Shown here: piece after piece, positions 9,916 to 21,906 of the stretch | Numbering within the stretch: position 1 is the first letter of the stretch | Layout: the number at the start of each line of letters is the position of its first letter | NCBI RefSeq assembly: GCF_954871325.1 | Contig: NC_088776.1 | Location: 40,070,569-40,134,568, forward strand | Length of the DNA stretch: 64,000 nt | Direction: 5' to 3' | Source of the DNA: Gordionus sp. m RMFG-2023 | Taxonomy: Eukaryota; Nematomorpha; Gordioida; Chordodea; Parachordodidae | Position numbers and translations under genes: made by a program | Notes under the pieces: generated by a model | Told to the model about the DNA's origin: nothing | What the model saw: only the letters and a program-made list of their open reading frames with translations | Database searches by the model: none

Positions 9916-12029
9916 CATAAAAAAAATAAAAATTATGTTAAATTTTTTTTATATTAAATTTAACTTTCACTATAATTTTAAAAATGATATTAAAAATAAA
10001 ATTTCCGTTTTTTTATTTTTGAAATTAAGTTTATTAATTATTATTTATCAGTGTTGTGATAATTTAATGAAACATGTTGTGTTGACGATTAAATTAAAAA
10101 TAAAATCCATTTAGATAAAAATATTTTATTTAGAAAAATAATAAAAATAACACATTTACTTTTAAAAGCTTGAAAGAAAATGTTGAGAAAAACTTTATTA
10201 TTTTTTAAAAAAATTTAACTAAAATTAAAACTTCTTATAATTATTTTTTAATTTTACGAAATTTTAATTTTAAATCATCTTTAAACAAATATATTTTTAG
10301 CCAGCTAAAAAATCTAAGCCGGCTTAAAAATTGGCTCAAGTTTTTTAGCCGAAAACTATCACTTTGGCTTTTCGGAGTTATTCTTAAAAAGATAGATTTC
10401 TCTAATTTGGAAGAAATTAATATAAATGAAAACGCTTTATTGTTAACTGATTTCGAGTTAGCCTATATTTAGCCATTGCCCAATTATGGCCATTGCATAA
10501 CTATTTAATAAGTGTAAATTGATATAAATTTTGACTTCAGAATAGGTAGGACAAACAGTCGCTTGTTTATACCCCCCCCCCCTCCCCCCTAAAAAAACAA
10601 CAAATAAATATAAATAAAAACGATTCAAAAGTATTCTAAATATCTCATTCAAGTTCAATCTTGCCGAATTTGGGAACTAATTTATCAAATATTTGTCTAA
10701 TATACATTTCTAAAATTGGGTAAAAAATCTACATCTTTAAAAAATAGCAATGAAATTAAACAAATCAGACCAAAATGTTCGTATCTTATTCTGAACTAGG
10801 ATGGTATAGCTAGAAATAATCGCTCGGCTAACCAACATAAAAACTATTTTAATCCATTAATTGGTATTTCTAAGCCCTGGGTGGTCCTGTTTAGAAAATA
10901 TTTTATAAGCTGAGTTGCTTGCGGCTTTACTATCTAACCCCTGAAAATACTATTGCATCTTGCTATTTCTATACTATAATTTTTATTTGAATTATTTGGA
11001 ATAACATTATTTATCTAACGATAACTAAACCATTAATACAACCAAATTGTCTCGCAGAATTTACGACCTAGCAAATTAACAACACTAAATCAATCAAATT
11101 TCTCATTATCATTTTCTTTGTTTCTTTTATATTTTTAATATATTTTTTAGCCTTTCATATAATGCTGCCTTTCAACTTATAGACCTACCCGGTTTTTCGT
11201 TTTTTGAAATTATAATATTTTTATTAAATTTTTCATAAGTTAAAATATACACAGAAAAACATGAATTAATTTTATTGAGAAAATATAAGTACACACTATA
11301 ACAAAGTATATCAGAAAATAGAATATATAAATTTATATTGTTTAAGTCCACAATATTTAATTTTAAAAGATAACTATGTATGAAATTATTTAATAATAAA
11401 AGTTTTACTTTTAATTATTATCTATATTTAATCAAGCAACAAAAAATCAAATTATTTAAAAAGTTTAGAAAAAATTTAAAAAACTACTGTCATAAAAATA
11501 ATATAAACTCAGCTGGAAAGTGTTATTTATCAAATATATGGTGATAAATTACAATTTTTATATATACAAAACAGTTTAAATCAGTTCAGGTAAATTAAAT
11601 CTTCTTTTAGCGATTTTGTTTAAAGGTTCGGCGGTTATAGTTAAGGTTTAGAAAATTATAAAAATTTATTTCTGTATAACGGTTCAGTTCCTCTGATTCT
11701 TGAAATAAAATAAATGTACAAATTTATATTATAATAATTTTGTCTTTATATATTTCATGCTTCATCTTTTCAATAAATTTTTATGATTAGATATTTATTG
11801 TGGATGGAGTATCTTTCAAAATTAATCCTATTCCATCATTAAATGGCATTCAAGAATTTTTGAATCTATCAATGGATGAATTCAGATTTCACTATCACGT
11901 CCGGTATAAACTTTTACTTGAAATGCTAATACATGAAGACGTTATTTTTTAAATTAAAAATAAAATACTTGTGCAAGAAGTATAAAGTGTTTATGTTAAA
12001 AATTATATTTTTAAATGCTATATTGAAAT
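9916..12029. other. No convincing gene; AT-rich
   Basis: Contains AGCCGGCTTAAAAATTGGCTC-like palindromic scraps near 10310-10375, a poly-C run at about 10570-10587, the inverted repeat end at 11130-11190 and a GGTTCGG-type tract at 11580-11690. Around 10428-10470 one frame reads ALLLTDFELAYI, reminiscent of the MULE DFE motif, but too short to call. Confidence 0.4.
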
Positions 12030-12171
12030 ATAATAGACCTGCAGGCTTGGATCAAGACCCTGTCTGGGTATATGCACTTAGCTGTATAAATTTAAAAAAA
12101 TACTGTCAGGCCTAAAAAAATTATTTTTTCAATAATTCAGGCCGTGTATTTAGTACCTCTGCAGGTCTCTG
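12030..12171. mobile_element. hAT-type MITE, CAGAGACCTGCA family, short copy
   Basis: It begins AGACCTGCAGGC and ends GCAGGTCTCTG, an inverted pair, with internal inverted CAGGCCT-type blocks. It belongs to the family whose copies at 39269-39600 and 46319-46576 have perfect 8-bp target duplications. At 142 bp it is internally deleted. No coding sequence. Confidence 0.65.
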
Positions 12172-12502
12172 AAATATTGTCTCCTAAAAAAGTGATATAA
12201 ATTATTATAATAGTTATCAAAATAAAATATTTTATTATAATAACAGATTTAAACCTTCGAAGAAAATGTTTTGCCCAGTCGTTGATGGGATAGATAGATG
12301 TTTGGGCAAAAATAAAGGTGCACATTATCCAGAGATGGATCATCAATCTAAGCAATATTTGCAAATTTTTTACAAGTTTATGTTCTGATAAAAAAATCAT
12401 TACCACTTGATAAATAAACAACGTCCATAATTTGAATCTTTTTTTATAAAAAAAATTCCGGTACTACATTTATTTTTTCAAAAAAATATTGAAGAATTTT
12501 TT

Positions 12503-12571
12503 TGCCTGCCCGGGATTCAACCCATATCACCCAGAAAGGGGCATCTTAACTACTCTACCATTAAGCCTTCT
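12503..12571 (-). other. tRNA-like relic
   Basis: On the minus strand GCTTAATGGTAGAGTAG resembles a tRNA D-arm/A box and GGGTTGAATCCC a T-arm with one base missing from the loop. The ends do not form an acceptor stem. It is followed by an A-rich, then T-rich tail. A tRNA pseudogene or SINE head, not a functional tRNA. Confidence 0.35.
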
Positions 12572-12709
12572 CAAAATCTCTTTAAAATTGTATATTTAAA
12601 ATTATAATCAACTAAACTCTGTCTTTGTTCATCAAGTTTTTTTTTTCAATATCGCTATTTTCAGACTGTTATCTAATAAGTGGTTTTGACTAATTATTAC
12701 TATAGCCAA

Positions 12710-12970
12710 TAGCGTCACTATGGGGGGGGGTGACGGAGGCTCAACCCACTGAAGTATTTGAAGGGGCCTCAGAAAATTTTGATTTATTTATAAAAACACC
12801 TAAAAGAAAAAGGTCACTTTTAAAAATTGTTAGCTAAAAAAAGGGTCATTTTGAAATTTCATTTTGTTTTTCAAAATGTTAGCTAAAAAAATCTTTCAAA
12901 AATATTAACAAAAATAATTTTTTTGAGCCTCTTGAGATTATAAAGGCAAGTGACGTCGTTGACTAAAGGT
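12710..12970. repeat. Candidate short element with TAGCGTCACT / AGTGACGTCG ends
   Basis: The left edge reads AGCGTCACTATGGGGGG and the right edge AAGTGACGTCGTT, roughly inverted. Inside, GTTAGCTAAAAAAA occurs twice about 60 bp apart. No flanking duplication found. No coding content. Confidence 0.3.
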
Positions 12971-12971
12971 A

Positions 12972-14308
12972 TTAATTTTTAATACAATTCCTATAAAATG
13001 ATTGATTATAATTGTGTTTTTAATATTTAGTCAAAGCAATGGTATGTTATACAAGTTGCTCAAAAGTAGTAATCTATCGATTCCAGTTTGGCTTGATGGT
13101 TAAGAACTTTGATAAAATAAATTTACAGATCAGTAATAATATCTATATCTTATTTGATCAAATTCGAATTTTTTAAATATTTCGTGTATCAAATTTTGTT
13201 TAAATATAACAAATTGAATTGTGACTTTTTATAACCTAGTAGTAACTTCATAATATATATTTAAAATTATGAAGAATATTTTTATAACAATTAATATGAA
13301 TATTTATTCAACCTGAAGATATTGTACAATATTAAAAGCAAGAAGAATATTTTCTTTTTATATTGTAAGAACATTTAAAAAGTTTCTAATTTTTATATTA
13401 GCGATTAAAATGGTTATATTTTATGTATTTTCCGAATTTTTATAAATAGTCTAATCGTCTATTTTTAACCGACGACGTGATAATTATCATAAAAATAGAT
13501 TTTTTGTAGAGTCTCTAAATCCAGCATCTACATTAGTGGGAGAAGGGCGGGGGTAGGAACAGTTTGCATCCAATTTTTTCTGGGGGGGGGGGGGGGTTGG
13601 TTGTAGGCGCCTTTAAGGAGGGTAGGATATATTTATTATGGGGTTATCTATAAATTTTTAGATAAAATAAGACAAAATATATTGCTGTAAAAATTAATAT
13701 TTTATTATAGACCTATTAATACAATGATATTTCTGATCATCGACCAAATTTATATCTTGCAAACAATCATAGGCATTATTTTCCAAATGACATTCTCAGC
13801 AAACTCATATGAGGGGGTTTTCAATTGAATTCATGATCTAAAAAATAATTCTTTTATATTCCCAATATTTTGATAGTTGGTACTAGAGCTAAAATAATTT
13901 GATAGCTCACTGAAACTCGGGGAAATTTTTAATATTATTTCTTTCTATAAAAATAACAAATATGCGATCATATTGATATGGAATTTTTTGATGTAATAAT
14001 AATTCAAAGTGTCATTACTCAAAAGTTTTAAGAATTTCATAATTTTTTCTTGTGAAGATTTTCATAATTCTTTAATTTTACTTAAAAATGGGAAAGGTGT
14101 GTGCTATATTAAATGCTATTATAGGACTATAATTTTTTTTGTGAAAATTTTCACAATACTTTAATTTTACATTAAAAATAGAGTATATTATTTAAAATTT
14201 TTAAAAAGGCATGTGCTAATTGGATGCCATTAAGTTAGGACTATTAAATCAAATACTAGATAATTAAGCAATTTATTGAATAAACATAATATATAAACTG
14301 ATAATATA
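12972..14308. other. No gene seen; AT-rich
   Basis: No coding signal. Contains a long G-run (about 13580-13596) and, at about 14038-14235, two loosely similar blocks around TTTTCTTGTGAAGATTTTC / TTTTTTGTGAAAATTTTC. Confidence 0.5.
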
Positions 14309-14316
14309 GATATATA

Positions 14317-16046
14317 TAGACCCGTGCGCCGACGAAATATTGACGGCCTGCGCAATTTTTAAAAAATCTAATCGACGGCCGGCGGCGCGCCGATTTTTAG
14401 CCGCCGCTAGTAAATCGGCACATATATAAATTTTTATAATTTTTTAAAAAAACATATAAATATACACTATTCTACAGATATTACGGCATATTTTTTAATA
14501 TTCATTTAATAGAAAACTTATTATATCCAAAATCGATTTCGTAATTTAATTATCATGTATAAAAATTATTTTATTAAAATTTTTGGGACATAATGATGAT
14601 ATCCTTGAATTTAACGTCAATCCAGTGATAGAGAAAACTCTTTCACTAGGTGTGCTAGTCGTCGGAATGCAAAGAATTTTTTTGGCGAGCCTGTAAAGAT
14701 TGGGAAGTTCACTCTTCTTTTCTCTCCAAAAATTTAGAACGTCCATGTCTTGTGAATGTCGTTTTCCAAGAAAACTGGCATTCTTGTTGTAAGTCACCTA
14801 ACTTGGAATCATAATTTATATTTGTTGAATGTTTAATTGCCAATTTTGTCAAATAACTTGAATTTAATAATTCATCTTCATCCTCATTAGCTATATTTAT
14901 TACCTGATTATCATCATTCTCTATAAGTTTAAGATGTTTTATTATAAATTCTGAAGCTGAGCAATTTTGCTCTATTAAATACTTTGACACAATTGTCATT
15001 TTTTAAAATCTTGGATCTAAAAGAGAAGCCAATACCTAGATAATTTTAAATAAAAAATAAAAGGATATACTTATATAACATTACTTGATGATTACAAACC
15101 GGAAATCGTAACGCAAGTTTTTTTTAGCATATTTTCCTTAATTGAAATAATTTCAGAACTATCACTATCATTTACTATTAAATGTGTTTCAATTTCACTT
15201 CTAAAAAGTAACGCCAAGTTTAAAGTAGGCTCTTTAAGTACTGAAAGAAATTCGACATTTTTTTTAAACTTTGAAAGAAATGCTAATAGTTCTTTTACCA
15301 GATCAGATTCATAATTTGAGAAAGTGCTTCCCAATTCTTTTCAAAACATTATTAATTAAATTCTTATTTAATCCAGATATGCTTTCTAGCATAATTAATA
15401 TACTATGCCAACGGGTTGGGATATTTAATTTTAAGGTTTTTATATGCGTGGAAATATTGTTATTATTATCATTGGAATTGCCAATTTGAAACCGGGTATC
15501 CGCTTATAGATCAATGCTGTCAAGATCTAACATGTCTGATGTTAAATCTATTGTACTTAGGCATTTTCTTTGATATTCCTCGAATTCAACCTCTGCAGTT
15601 TTGTATCTTAGAGCAGTAATAATTTCTCTAATTCTTTTGCAAAAAATTTTCAGACTATGGATTTTTTATTATCCAGAGTTAGGATACTGAAATTATTTAA
15701 ATTATTAAAGTAGATGCATCCATTTTAAAAATATGTAAAATTATGGTAACTTTTGGAATTTTATAGATTTTTGATTGATTGAATTCTATAATGACGTCAA
15801 TATAATTAAGATTTTAAAATAGTAGAAAATAAAAATTCATCAAAATCCTGATTGACATTAAAAAATTACAAGAGTGATGTTGACCAATTATTTGAATAAA
15901 AAAGGTAGAAAAAAATTTCTGCGCCGGCCGTGCGCCGCCGATATGAAAATCGGCGGGGCGCTGGCGTAATTTTCTTAATGGCGGCGTTTTCGGCGTAACC
16001 AAAAAAGGTCGGCGGCTGGCCAACGGCCGGCCGGCGCACAGGTCTA
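14317..16046 (-). mobile_element. hAT transposon with BED-type transposase remnant, copy 1
   Basis: The left end starts TAGACCCGTGCGCCGAC and the right end (reverse complement) TAGACCTGTGCGCCGGC. Flanks are perfect 8-bp copies GATATATA at 14309-14316 and 16047-16054. Both subterminal regions are GC-rich and palindromic (CGGCGGC/GCCGCC blocks), in sharp contrast to the AT-rich surroundings. The minus-strand interior encodes the C-terminal part of a hAT transposase (14546-15334). At 1730 bp, without an intact N-terminus, it cannot be autonomous. A related, more decayed copy follows at 16251-18142. Confidence 0.88.
14546..15334 (-). pseudogene. hAT transposase, C-terminal half
   Basis: Three minus-strand open segments (15092-15334, 14709-14999, 14546-14797) in shifting frames give the C-terminal part of a BED-type hAT transposase. 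In order: a segment with LLAFLSKFKKNVEFLSVLKEPTLN, an acidic linker (IANEDEDELLNSS), then the dimerisation domain with VLNFWREKKSELPNLYRLAK and IPTTSTPSERVFS, followed by LNSRISSLCPKNFNKIIFIHDN. The TxSxPSERvFS and LxSxRxSLxPenvxkliFih blocks are the family hallmark. The N-terminal BED finger and first catalytic aspartates are absent or unrecognisable. The frame changes mark it as dead. Confidence 0.8.
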
Positions 16047-16250
16047 GATATATATAATTTTAAGGAAAAACATAGATAGTTCTATATAAATTTATATCAT
16101 CTAAAAATTAATTTATTTAAATTTGACATATTTTTAGTATTACGAAAATAAGAATATTCACATATATAAATGAGAAGAAGATTTCTTTTCCAGTTCTGGG
16201 GATTCTCTTCTTAAGATCCTTCCATAAACGTTCAATACGTTGAGTTTGGG

Positions 16251-18142
16251 TAGACCTGTGCACATATGTCTTAAACGACGGCGTCGGTATTTTTTAATTT
16301 ATTCATCTGCGTTTGGCGGTGACGCCACCTACTAAAGAGTCGGCGGAACGTGATATTTATTTAAAAAAATTTTTTTAATGAATTTAATTTATAAATCAAT
16401 GTATTAAACTTTTTTATAATTTATTTGGGGGCTCTTTTCTAACACATTGTTAATATAGTATAATTCATTTCTTAAATTATTTCCTGTCTCACTTCAATTT
16501 AAATTTATGTATCTTCTCATTCTCAGAAGTCAACTAAGGAATTGCATTTTTACTAAGATCAGCACATATTCAACACATATTAGTAATATTCTATTGATTT
16601 TTATCATAACAAATTAAAATACAAATTTGGAATGCAAGCAAAAGATAAAGTATGAACTATAATAAATCAGAATTCAGATTTAGCAAAATTATAATTATGA
16701 ATAAATAGTATTTTATCAAGATTCGTGGGACATAAAGAAGTCCATTTTGCATTGAGTATTAATCCAGCAATGGAAAAAATACTTTCGCTGGGTGTACTCG
16801 TTGCAGATATATAAAGAACCTTCCTAGATAAATTTGACTAGGAAGTTACAGTCATTTTAAAAGGTTAATGCATCCTCTTCTGGGATATTATGTTGGCTGA
16901 GAAAAATATGACATTCTTGTTCTAGATAAGGGAATATTTACGAGCTATTTTAGCTATATAAGAACTGGATGTTTATCCATTATCTTCAACTTGAATTTCA
17001 CTCTGTGTTTTTCTATCAAGCTCTAAAAGTTTTAAATGTTTAATTAAAAATTGCAATGATATCGTAGAATTCGAATTTAAAGTAACAATTTTAAGATTTT
17101 GAAATCTGACCTTTTGAAATAAAGTTTAATAAATTTAGTTTAACAAACCAGTTAAAAATTTAATATTAACGTAAGAATCTTTTTTATCTTTTATAGTGTT
17201 GCTACATCTTGGTGTTGGCTTTAAAAACATTTTTAAACTTTGAACGGATTTATTATAATAATTTTTTCTGATATTTTATTAACATTAACTAAGTCCGAGA
17301 AAGGTTACTTGTACTTATATTTTTACTAAAACATTTCATTTCATAACTAAAATATAAATTATATATATTTATAAGTCTAAAATTAAAATAAATTACTGTG
17401 AAAATGGATTATAAATTATAAAATATATTACTAACACATTCTTTAAAATATACAATAAATATATGTATAATAATTAACTTTATTTCCCATGAATTAATCT
17501 TACAATCATAATCATATCATAAAACATTCCATCAGCTGGAAGACAAAGCTTCCAAAAAAACCGTTATCTTGTTACAATCCTAATAATCCACTAAAAACTT
17601 CAAAATATCACTTTTGATTGGCATTTCATATATAACATTGTATCTAAATATATAACAAAAATACAAAACTACAACAGTTTTTCAGAATCTTTCTCATCTT
17701 TTTTCCCCAATTTTATGCAAGGTTCACAATAATTATAATCAGGCATTATTGTGCTTTTCTTATTTTCATTCTTCAAAATAAGATTTCTAAAGTACCTCCA
17801 GACATAACTTGTTTTATGATTAGTAGAGAGTCGTTATTTCATAATTGTATATAGGGTGATTTAAAACATGCAAGTCCATAAAAATATATGTATTATTTGG
17901 AAATGAAATATGATGTAGAATGAATGTAAATGATATACACTATTCTATTATATATAGCTATAGAATACAATTCATATTTTAATTTTATTAATGTTAATAT
18001 TCAAATTTAAATAATAATTTAATATATAAATATAATTTAACAGCATTCTAAAATTTACACACGCCACGCCGCCATAAAAAATTGGCGGCGAGCCTGCTTG
18101 CCATTTCCGGCGTAAATAAAAAACCGGCTGCGCATAGATCTA
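16251..18142 (-). mobile_element. hAT transposon, copy 2, more decayed
   Basis: Ends read TAGACCTGTGC (left) and TAGATCTATGCGC (right, reverse complement). Flanks AGTTTGGG (16243-16250) and AGTATGGG (18143-18150) match in seven of eight positions, a slightly eroded 8-bp target duplication. GC-rich subterminal blocks (GGCGGCGAG, GACGGCGTCGG) mirror copy 1. The region 16690-17080 on the minus strand aligns with the transposase end of copy 1. The two elements lie about 200 bp apart in the same orientation. Confidence 0.8.
16690..17080 (-). pseudogene. hAT transposase C-terminal remnant
   Basis: The minus strand corresponds to the dimerisation region of the transposase at 14546-14999: on the plus strand GGGACATAA, then ATTAATCCAGCAATGGA, then CTTTCGCTGGGTGTACTCG parallel the same features near 14585-14660. 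Stops and shifts interrupt every frame. It adds no recognisable upstream domain. Confidence 0.55.
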
Positions 18143-18576
18143 AGTATGGGTCGATATATCATTTGGGTTTAATAAGTTTCTGCTGTAATTGACCGAGTAA
18201 TGATCATATCCATTTTGATTAAGAAAAAATATTAAATTTTAAGATTTGTGCTATCGCATATTTATTATTTTTAATTAAAGAAAAATATTAAAAATTTTTC
18301 CGAGTTTCAATGAGCTACAAATTAAGTTACTTCAAGAAAGAAGAATGAACGTCCTTGGAGAAAAAGTATAAATATTATTTTATCTCATTTTATTTCTCTT
18401 TTTCATAAGGCATATATAACGGGAGGGCCTCCTTTGATCGTATTATTTTGATGGTCCATTTTAGGTCAAAATGGACGGTTTTTTCATTCATATGAATTTA
18501 TATGCACGTAATTTTTCTAATTCTTTATATCAGATTAATGTAGTAATGTATACCTATTAATAAACATATATCAATT

Positions 18577-19200
18577 ATTTATTAGATAATGAAGAAAGAA
18601 GAGCTACTGATTTTGAACTCCTTTAAATAATGGAAATATTTTTCTAATTCTTTATATCAGATTAGTGTAATAATGTATACCTATTAATAAACATATATCA
18701 ATTATTTATTAGATAATGAAGAAAGAAGAGCTACTGATTTTGAACTCCTTTAAATAATGGAAATAGAAGCAACTGATGATTAAAATTTATTATTTATTAG
18801 ATAATGAAGAAAGAAGAGCTACTGATTTTGAACTCCTTTAAATAATGGAAATGGAAGCAACTGATAAATATAATTAAAATTTATTATTTATTAGATAATG
18901 AAGAAAGAAGAGCTACTGATTTTGAACTCCTTTAAATAATGGAAATATTTTTCTAATTCTTTATATCAGATTAGTGTAATAATGTATACCTATTAATAAA
19001 CATATATCAATTATTTATTAGATAATGAAGAAAGAAGAGCTACTGATTTTGAACTCCTTTAAATAATGGAAATAGAAGCAACTGATGATTAAAATTTATT
19101 ATTTATTAGATAATGAAGAAAGAAGAGCTACTGATTTTGAACTCCTTTAAATAATGGAAATAGAAGCAACTGATAAATATGATTACAATTTATTATTCAT
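18577..19200. repeat. Subterminal repeat array, left MULE arm (six units)
   Basis: Six copies of a block containing GAAGAAAGAAGAGCTACTGA and TTTGAACTCCTTTAAATAAT, spaced about 93 or 127 bp. Some spacers carry ATGTATACCTATTAATAAAC, others GAAGCAACTGAT. The mirror array is at about 21120-21760. Confidence 0.9.
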
Positions 19201-19385
19201 TAGATAATTATAACTTATAAATAAAATTAATTGATAATTTGGTCAGAATATTATATTTTATTATACATCTATATTATAATTATACATAAGTTTTATATAA
19301 CAAGATGCTTTATCAGCAAATAAATATTTATTTATAATTTTTAAATTATATTGAGTAATTAGATTTTGAATATTCTTTTCTTTTG

Positions 19386-19752
19386 TTATATATTTATTAT
19401 TAGTTTTTTTGTTGTCATCCCCAGGTCAAGTTGGACCTTTTTTAATTTATTATTTATGTGGTCTTTTTGAATTAAATTTATAAATGTATAAATGTTTGGA
19501 TGCGAAGATCTTGTTGATTTATTTAATGCTGAGTGCCAGCCCTCTAGATGATTATTGGTCCTAGGTCCAGATGTACTATATCTGGACCACATCTCTCTAG
19601 GAAACATTGAATTATTTCCTATAAAATCATAAATTATTATTAATTTATTTTATATATTTAGTATACCAAGCCAGGTTTTATCCATGTATAAAAAAAAATT
19701 ATCCATTGGTAGATTATTGGTTGTTGCTAATATTTGGCAACTGAGTGCCACA
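19386..19752 (-). pseudogene. Inverted copy of the MULE transposase 3' end
   Basis: The minus strand repeats exon 3 and the last part of exon 2 of the transposase at 20401-20912, with substitutions including Gly to Ser in WSRYSTSGP and Tyr to Asn in DHINNKL. It contains RTNNHLEGWHSALNK, including the last acidic catalytic position of the MULE core. It has no upstream exons and ends where the left arm ends, so it is a by-product of the inverted duplication, not an independent gene. Confidence 0.85.
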
Positions 19753-19757
19753 TCATT

Positions 19758-20912
19758 CACGGAATTCTCTCAAAGAAGCTATGGCATTAAATCCACTGGA
19801 ATCTAAGAAAAATATATACAACAAGGTCCTTGGTGATAGATTACAAAAAGTACCTAATATCAATAGATATCCTGATGCACTTCCAACTTATCAAACAGTC
19901 CAAAAATCAATGGATAGAATGGTTAAACAAGCTAGGCCTAACCTACCTAAAACCTCCATGGATCTTATATTACCTATTGAGTTCACATTATGTGAAGGGC
20001 AACCATTCCTTTTAGGGAACCATAATAATGAAATCTTAATTTTTTCAACATATGAATTTATCAAGATCCTGACAGAATCAGATACAGTGTACATGGATGG
20101 CACATTTTTTATAGCACCAAATATTTACCAGCAACTTTATTCAGTTCATGTTTATTATAAGGAATATATGTTGGTTGTCATATATGGCCTTTTGTCAAAC
20201 AAAAGAAAATCAACATATATTAAACTTTTTATCATGATCAAAGAGATATGTGAGAAGTATAATTGTATTTGGGCACCTAAATTTGTTCAGTTAGATTTTG
20301 AGCAAGCTGCTATAGAAGCTTTGCACAAAGTGTTTTTAAAGATCCAAATCAAAGGTAAAATAATAATATTATTTTATGTTATATTTAAATATATATTTAG
20401 GTTGCTTTTTCCATTATACCCAGTGTATATGGAGAAAAATTAATACATTACTCTTGAAATCCCTCTATAATGAGGATCCTATGATGAGAACGATTATAAA
20501 AAGAATGTGTGTATTACCACTTCTAAATCCGCAAGATATAAATGATGTGGCACTCAGTTGCCAAATATTAGCAACAACCAATAATCTACCAATAGATAAT
20601 TTTTTTTTATACATGGATAAAACCTGGCTTGGTATACTAAATATATAAAATAAATTAATAATAATTTATTATTTTATAGGAAATAATTCAATGTTTCCTA
20701 GAGAGATGTGGTCCAGATATGGTACATCTGGACCTAGGACCAATAATCATCTAGAGGGCTGGCACTCAGCATTAAATAAATCAACAAGATCTTCGCATCC
20801 AAACATTTATACATTTATAAATTTAATTCAAAAAGACCACATATATAATAAATTAAAAAAGGTCCAACTTGACCTGGGGATGACAACAAAAAAACTAATA
20901 ATAAATATATAA
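19758..20912 (+). pseudogene. MULE transposase, 5'-truncated, three exons
   Basis: Spliced, the exons (19758-20354, 20401-20631, 20680-20912) read through without a stop in my reading. Introns of 46 bp (20355-20400, GTAAAA..TTTAG) and 48 bp (20632-20679, GTATAC..TATAG) restore the family sequence across both joints: IKG|CFFHYTQCIWRK and MDKTWLG|NNSMFPREMW. The MULE core is complete: YMDGTFFIAPNIYQQLYSVH (first Asp), VQLDFEQAAIEAL (second Asp), CFFHYTQCIWRK, and RTNNHLEGWH (Glu). Upstream, only a short pre-core segment (from SRNSLKEAMALN) remains before the arm junction at 19757; the usual N-terminal zinc finger (FLYWCH-type in relatives) and the start codon are gone. So it encodes a catalytic core without its DNA-binding part. 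Such enzymes cut and join element ends in the nucleus. Confidence 0.82.
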
Positions 20913-21119
20913 CAAAAGAAAAGAATATTCAAAATCTAATTACTCAATATAATTTAAAAATTATAAATAAATATTTATTTGCTGATAAAGCATCTTGTTA
21001 TATAAAACTTATGTATAATTATAATATAGATGTATAATAAAATATAATATTCTGACCAAATTATCAATTAATTTTATTTATAAGTTATAATTATCTAATG
21101 AATAATAAATTGTAATCAT

Positions 21120-21760
21120 ATTTATCAGTTGCTTCTATTTCCATTATTTAAAGGAGTTCAAAATCAGTAGCTCTTCTTTCTTCATTATCTAATAAATAAT
21201 AAATTTTAATCATCAGTTGCTTCTATTTCCATTATTTAAAGGAGTTCAAAATCAGTAGCTCTTCTTTCTTCATTATCTAATAAATAATTGATATATGTTT
21301 ATTAATAGGTATACATTATTACACTAATCTGATATAAAGAATTAGAAAAATATTTCCATTATTTAAAGGAGTTCAAAATCAGTAGCTCTTCTTTCTTCAT
21401 TATCTAATAAATAATAAATTTTAATTATATTTATCAGTTGCTTCTATTTCCATTATTTAAAGGAGTTCAAAATCAGTAGCTCTTCTTTCTTCATTATCTA
21501 ATAAATAATAAGTTTTAATCATATTTATCAGTTGCTTCTATTTCCATTATTTAAAGGAGTTCAAAATCAGTAGCTCTTCTTTCTTCATTATCTAATAAAT
21601 AATTGATATATGTTTATTAATAGGTATACATTATTACACTAATCTGATATAAAGAATTAGAAAAATATTTCTATTATTTAAAGGAGTTCAAAATCAGTAG
21701 CTCTTCTTTCTTCATTATCTAATAAATAATTGATATATGTTTATTAATAGGTATACATTA
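21120..21760. repeat. Subterminal repeat array, right MULE arm (six units)
   Basis: Mirror image of the left-arm array, with six copies of the GAAGAAAGAAGAGCTACTGA block on the minus strand. The equal unit number supports a recent common origin or conversion of the arms. Confidence 0.9.
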
Positions 21761-21906
21761 CTACATTAATCTGATATAAAGAATTAGAAAAATTATGTGC
21801 ATATAAATTCATATGAATGAAAAAATCGTCCATTTTGACCTAAAATGTACCAAATGGACCATTTTACGATCAAAATAATACGATCAAAGGAGGCCCTCCC
21901 AAAATA

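Larger units (their letters stand above)
3241..11190. mobile_element. Interval bounded by matched ~60-bp inverted ends (possible old composite element)
   Basis: 3241-3300 and the reverse complement of 11130-11190 align almost end to end, both starting GGGTAGGTCTATAAG and sharing GAAAGGC..GCAT and GAAAGGCTAAAAAAT. The left outer end starts CAGGGTAGG, hAT-like. The outer flanks are similar (gggttttt left, ggttttt right) but not a clean duplication. The 8-kb interior holds a separate hAT, Helitron scraps and other repeats, so this is either one old element filled by later insertions or two separate end fragments in opposite orientation. Confidence 0.35.
18420..21900 (+). mobile_element. Mutator-like element with 1.3-kb inverted arms
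   Basis: 18420-19757 and 20541-21900 are inverted copies at roughly 97-98 per cent by eye. They start GGGAGGGCCTCCTTTGATCG at both outer ends. The middle 780 bp plus the right arm encode a spliced MULE transposase (19758-20912). The left arm repeats the transposase 3' end in reverse (19386-19752). Each arm contains six copies of a repeat around GAAGAAAGAAGAGCTACTGA. No clean 9-bp duplication flanks the whole. The arrangement looks like an inverted duplication in which the left arm replaced the 5' part of the gene. High arm similarity implies a recent event or ongoing gene conversion. Confidence 0.85.

Noticed and set aside
10428-10475. ALLLTDFELAYI frame resembling the MULE DFE motif
   Set aside because: Twelve residues before a stop and no neighbouring MULE motifs; could be chance.
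3241-11190. Polinton/Maverick interpretation of the 8-kb inverted-end interval
   Set aside because: No polymerase, integrase or capsid-like sequence seen, and the ends are not of the Polinton type.
12503-12571. Functional tRNA gene
   Set aside because: The T-loop lacks a base and the two ends cannot pair into an acceptor stem.
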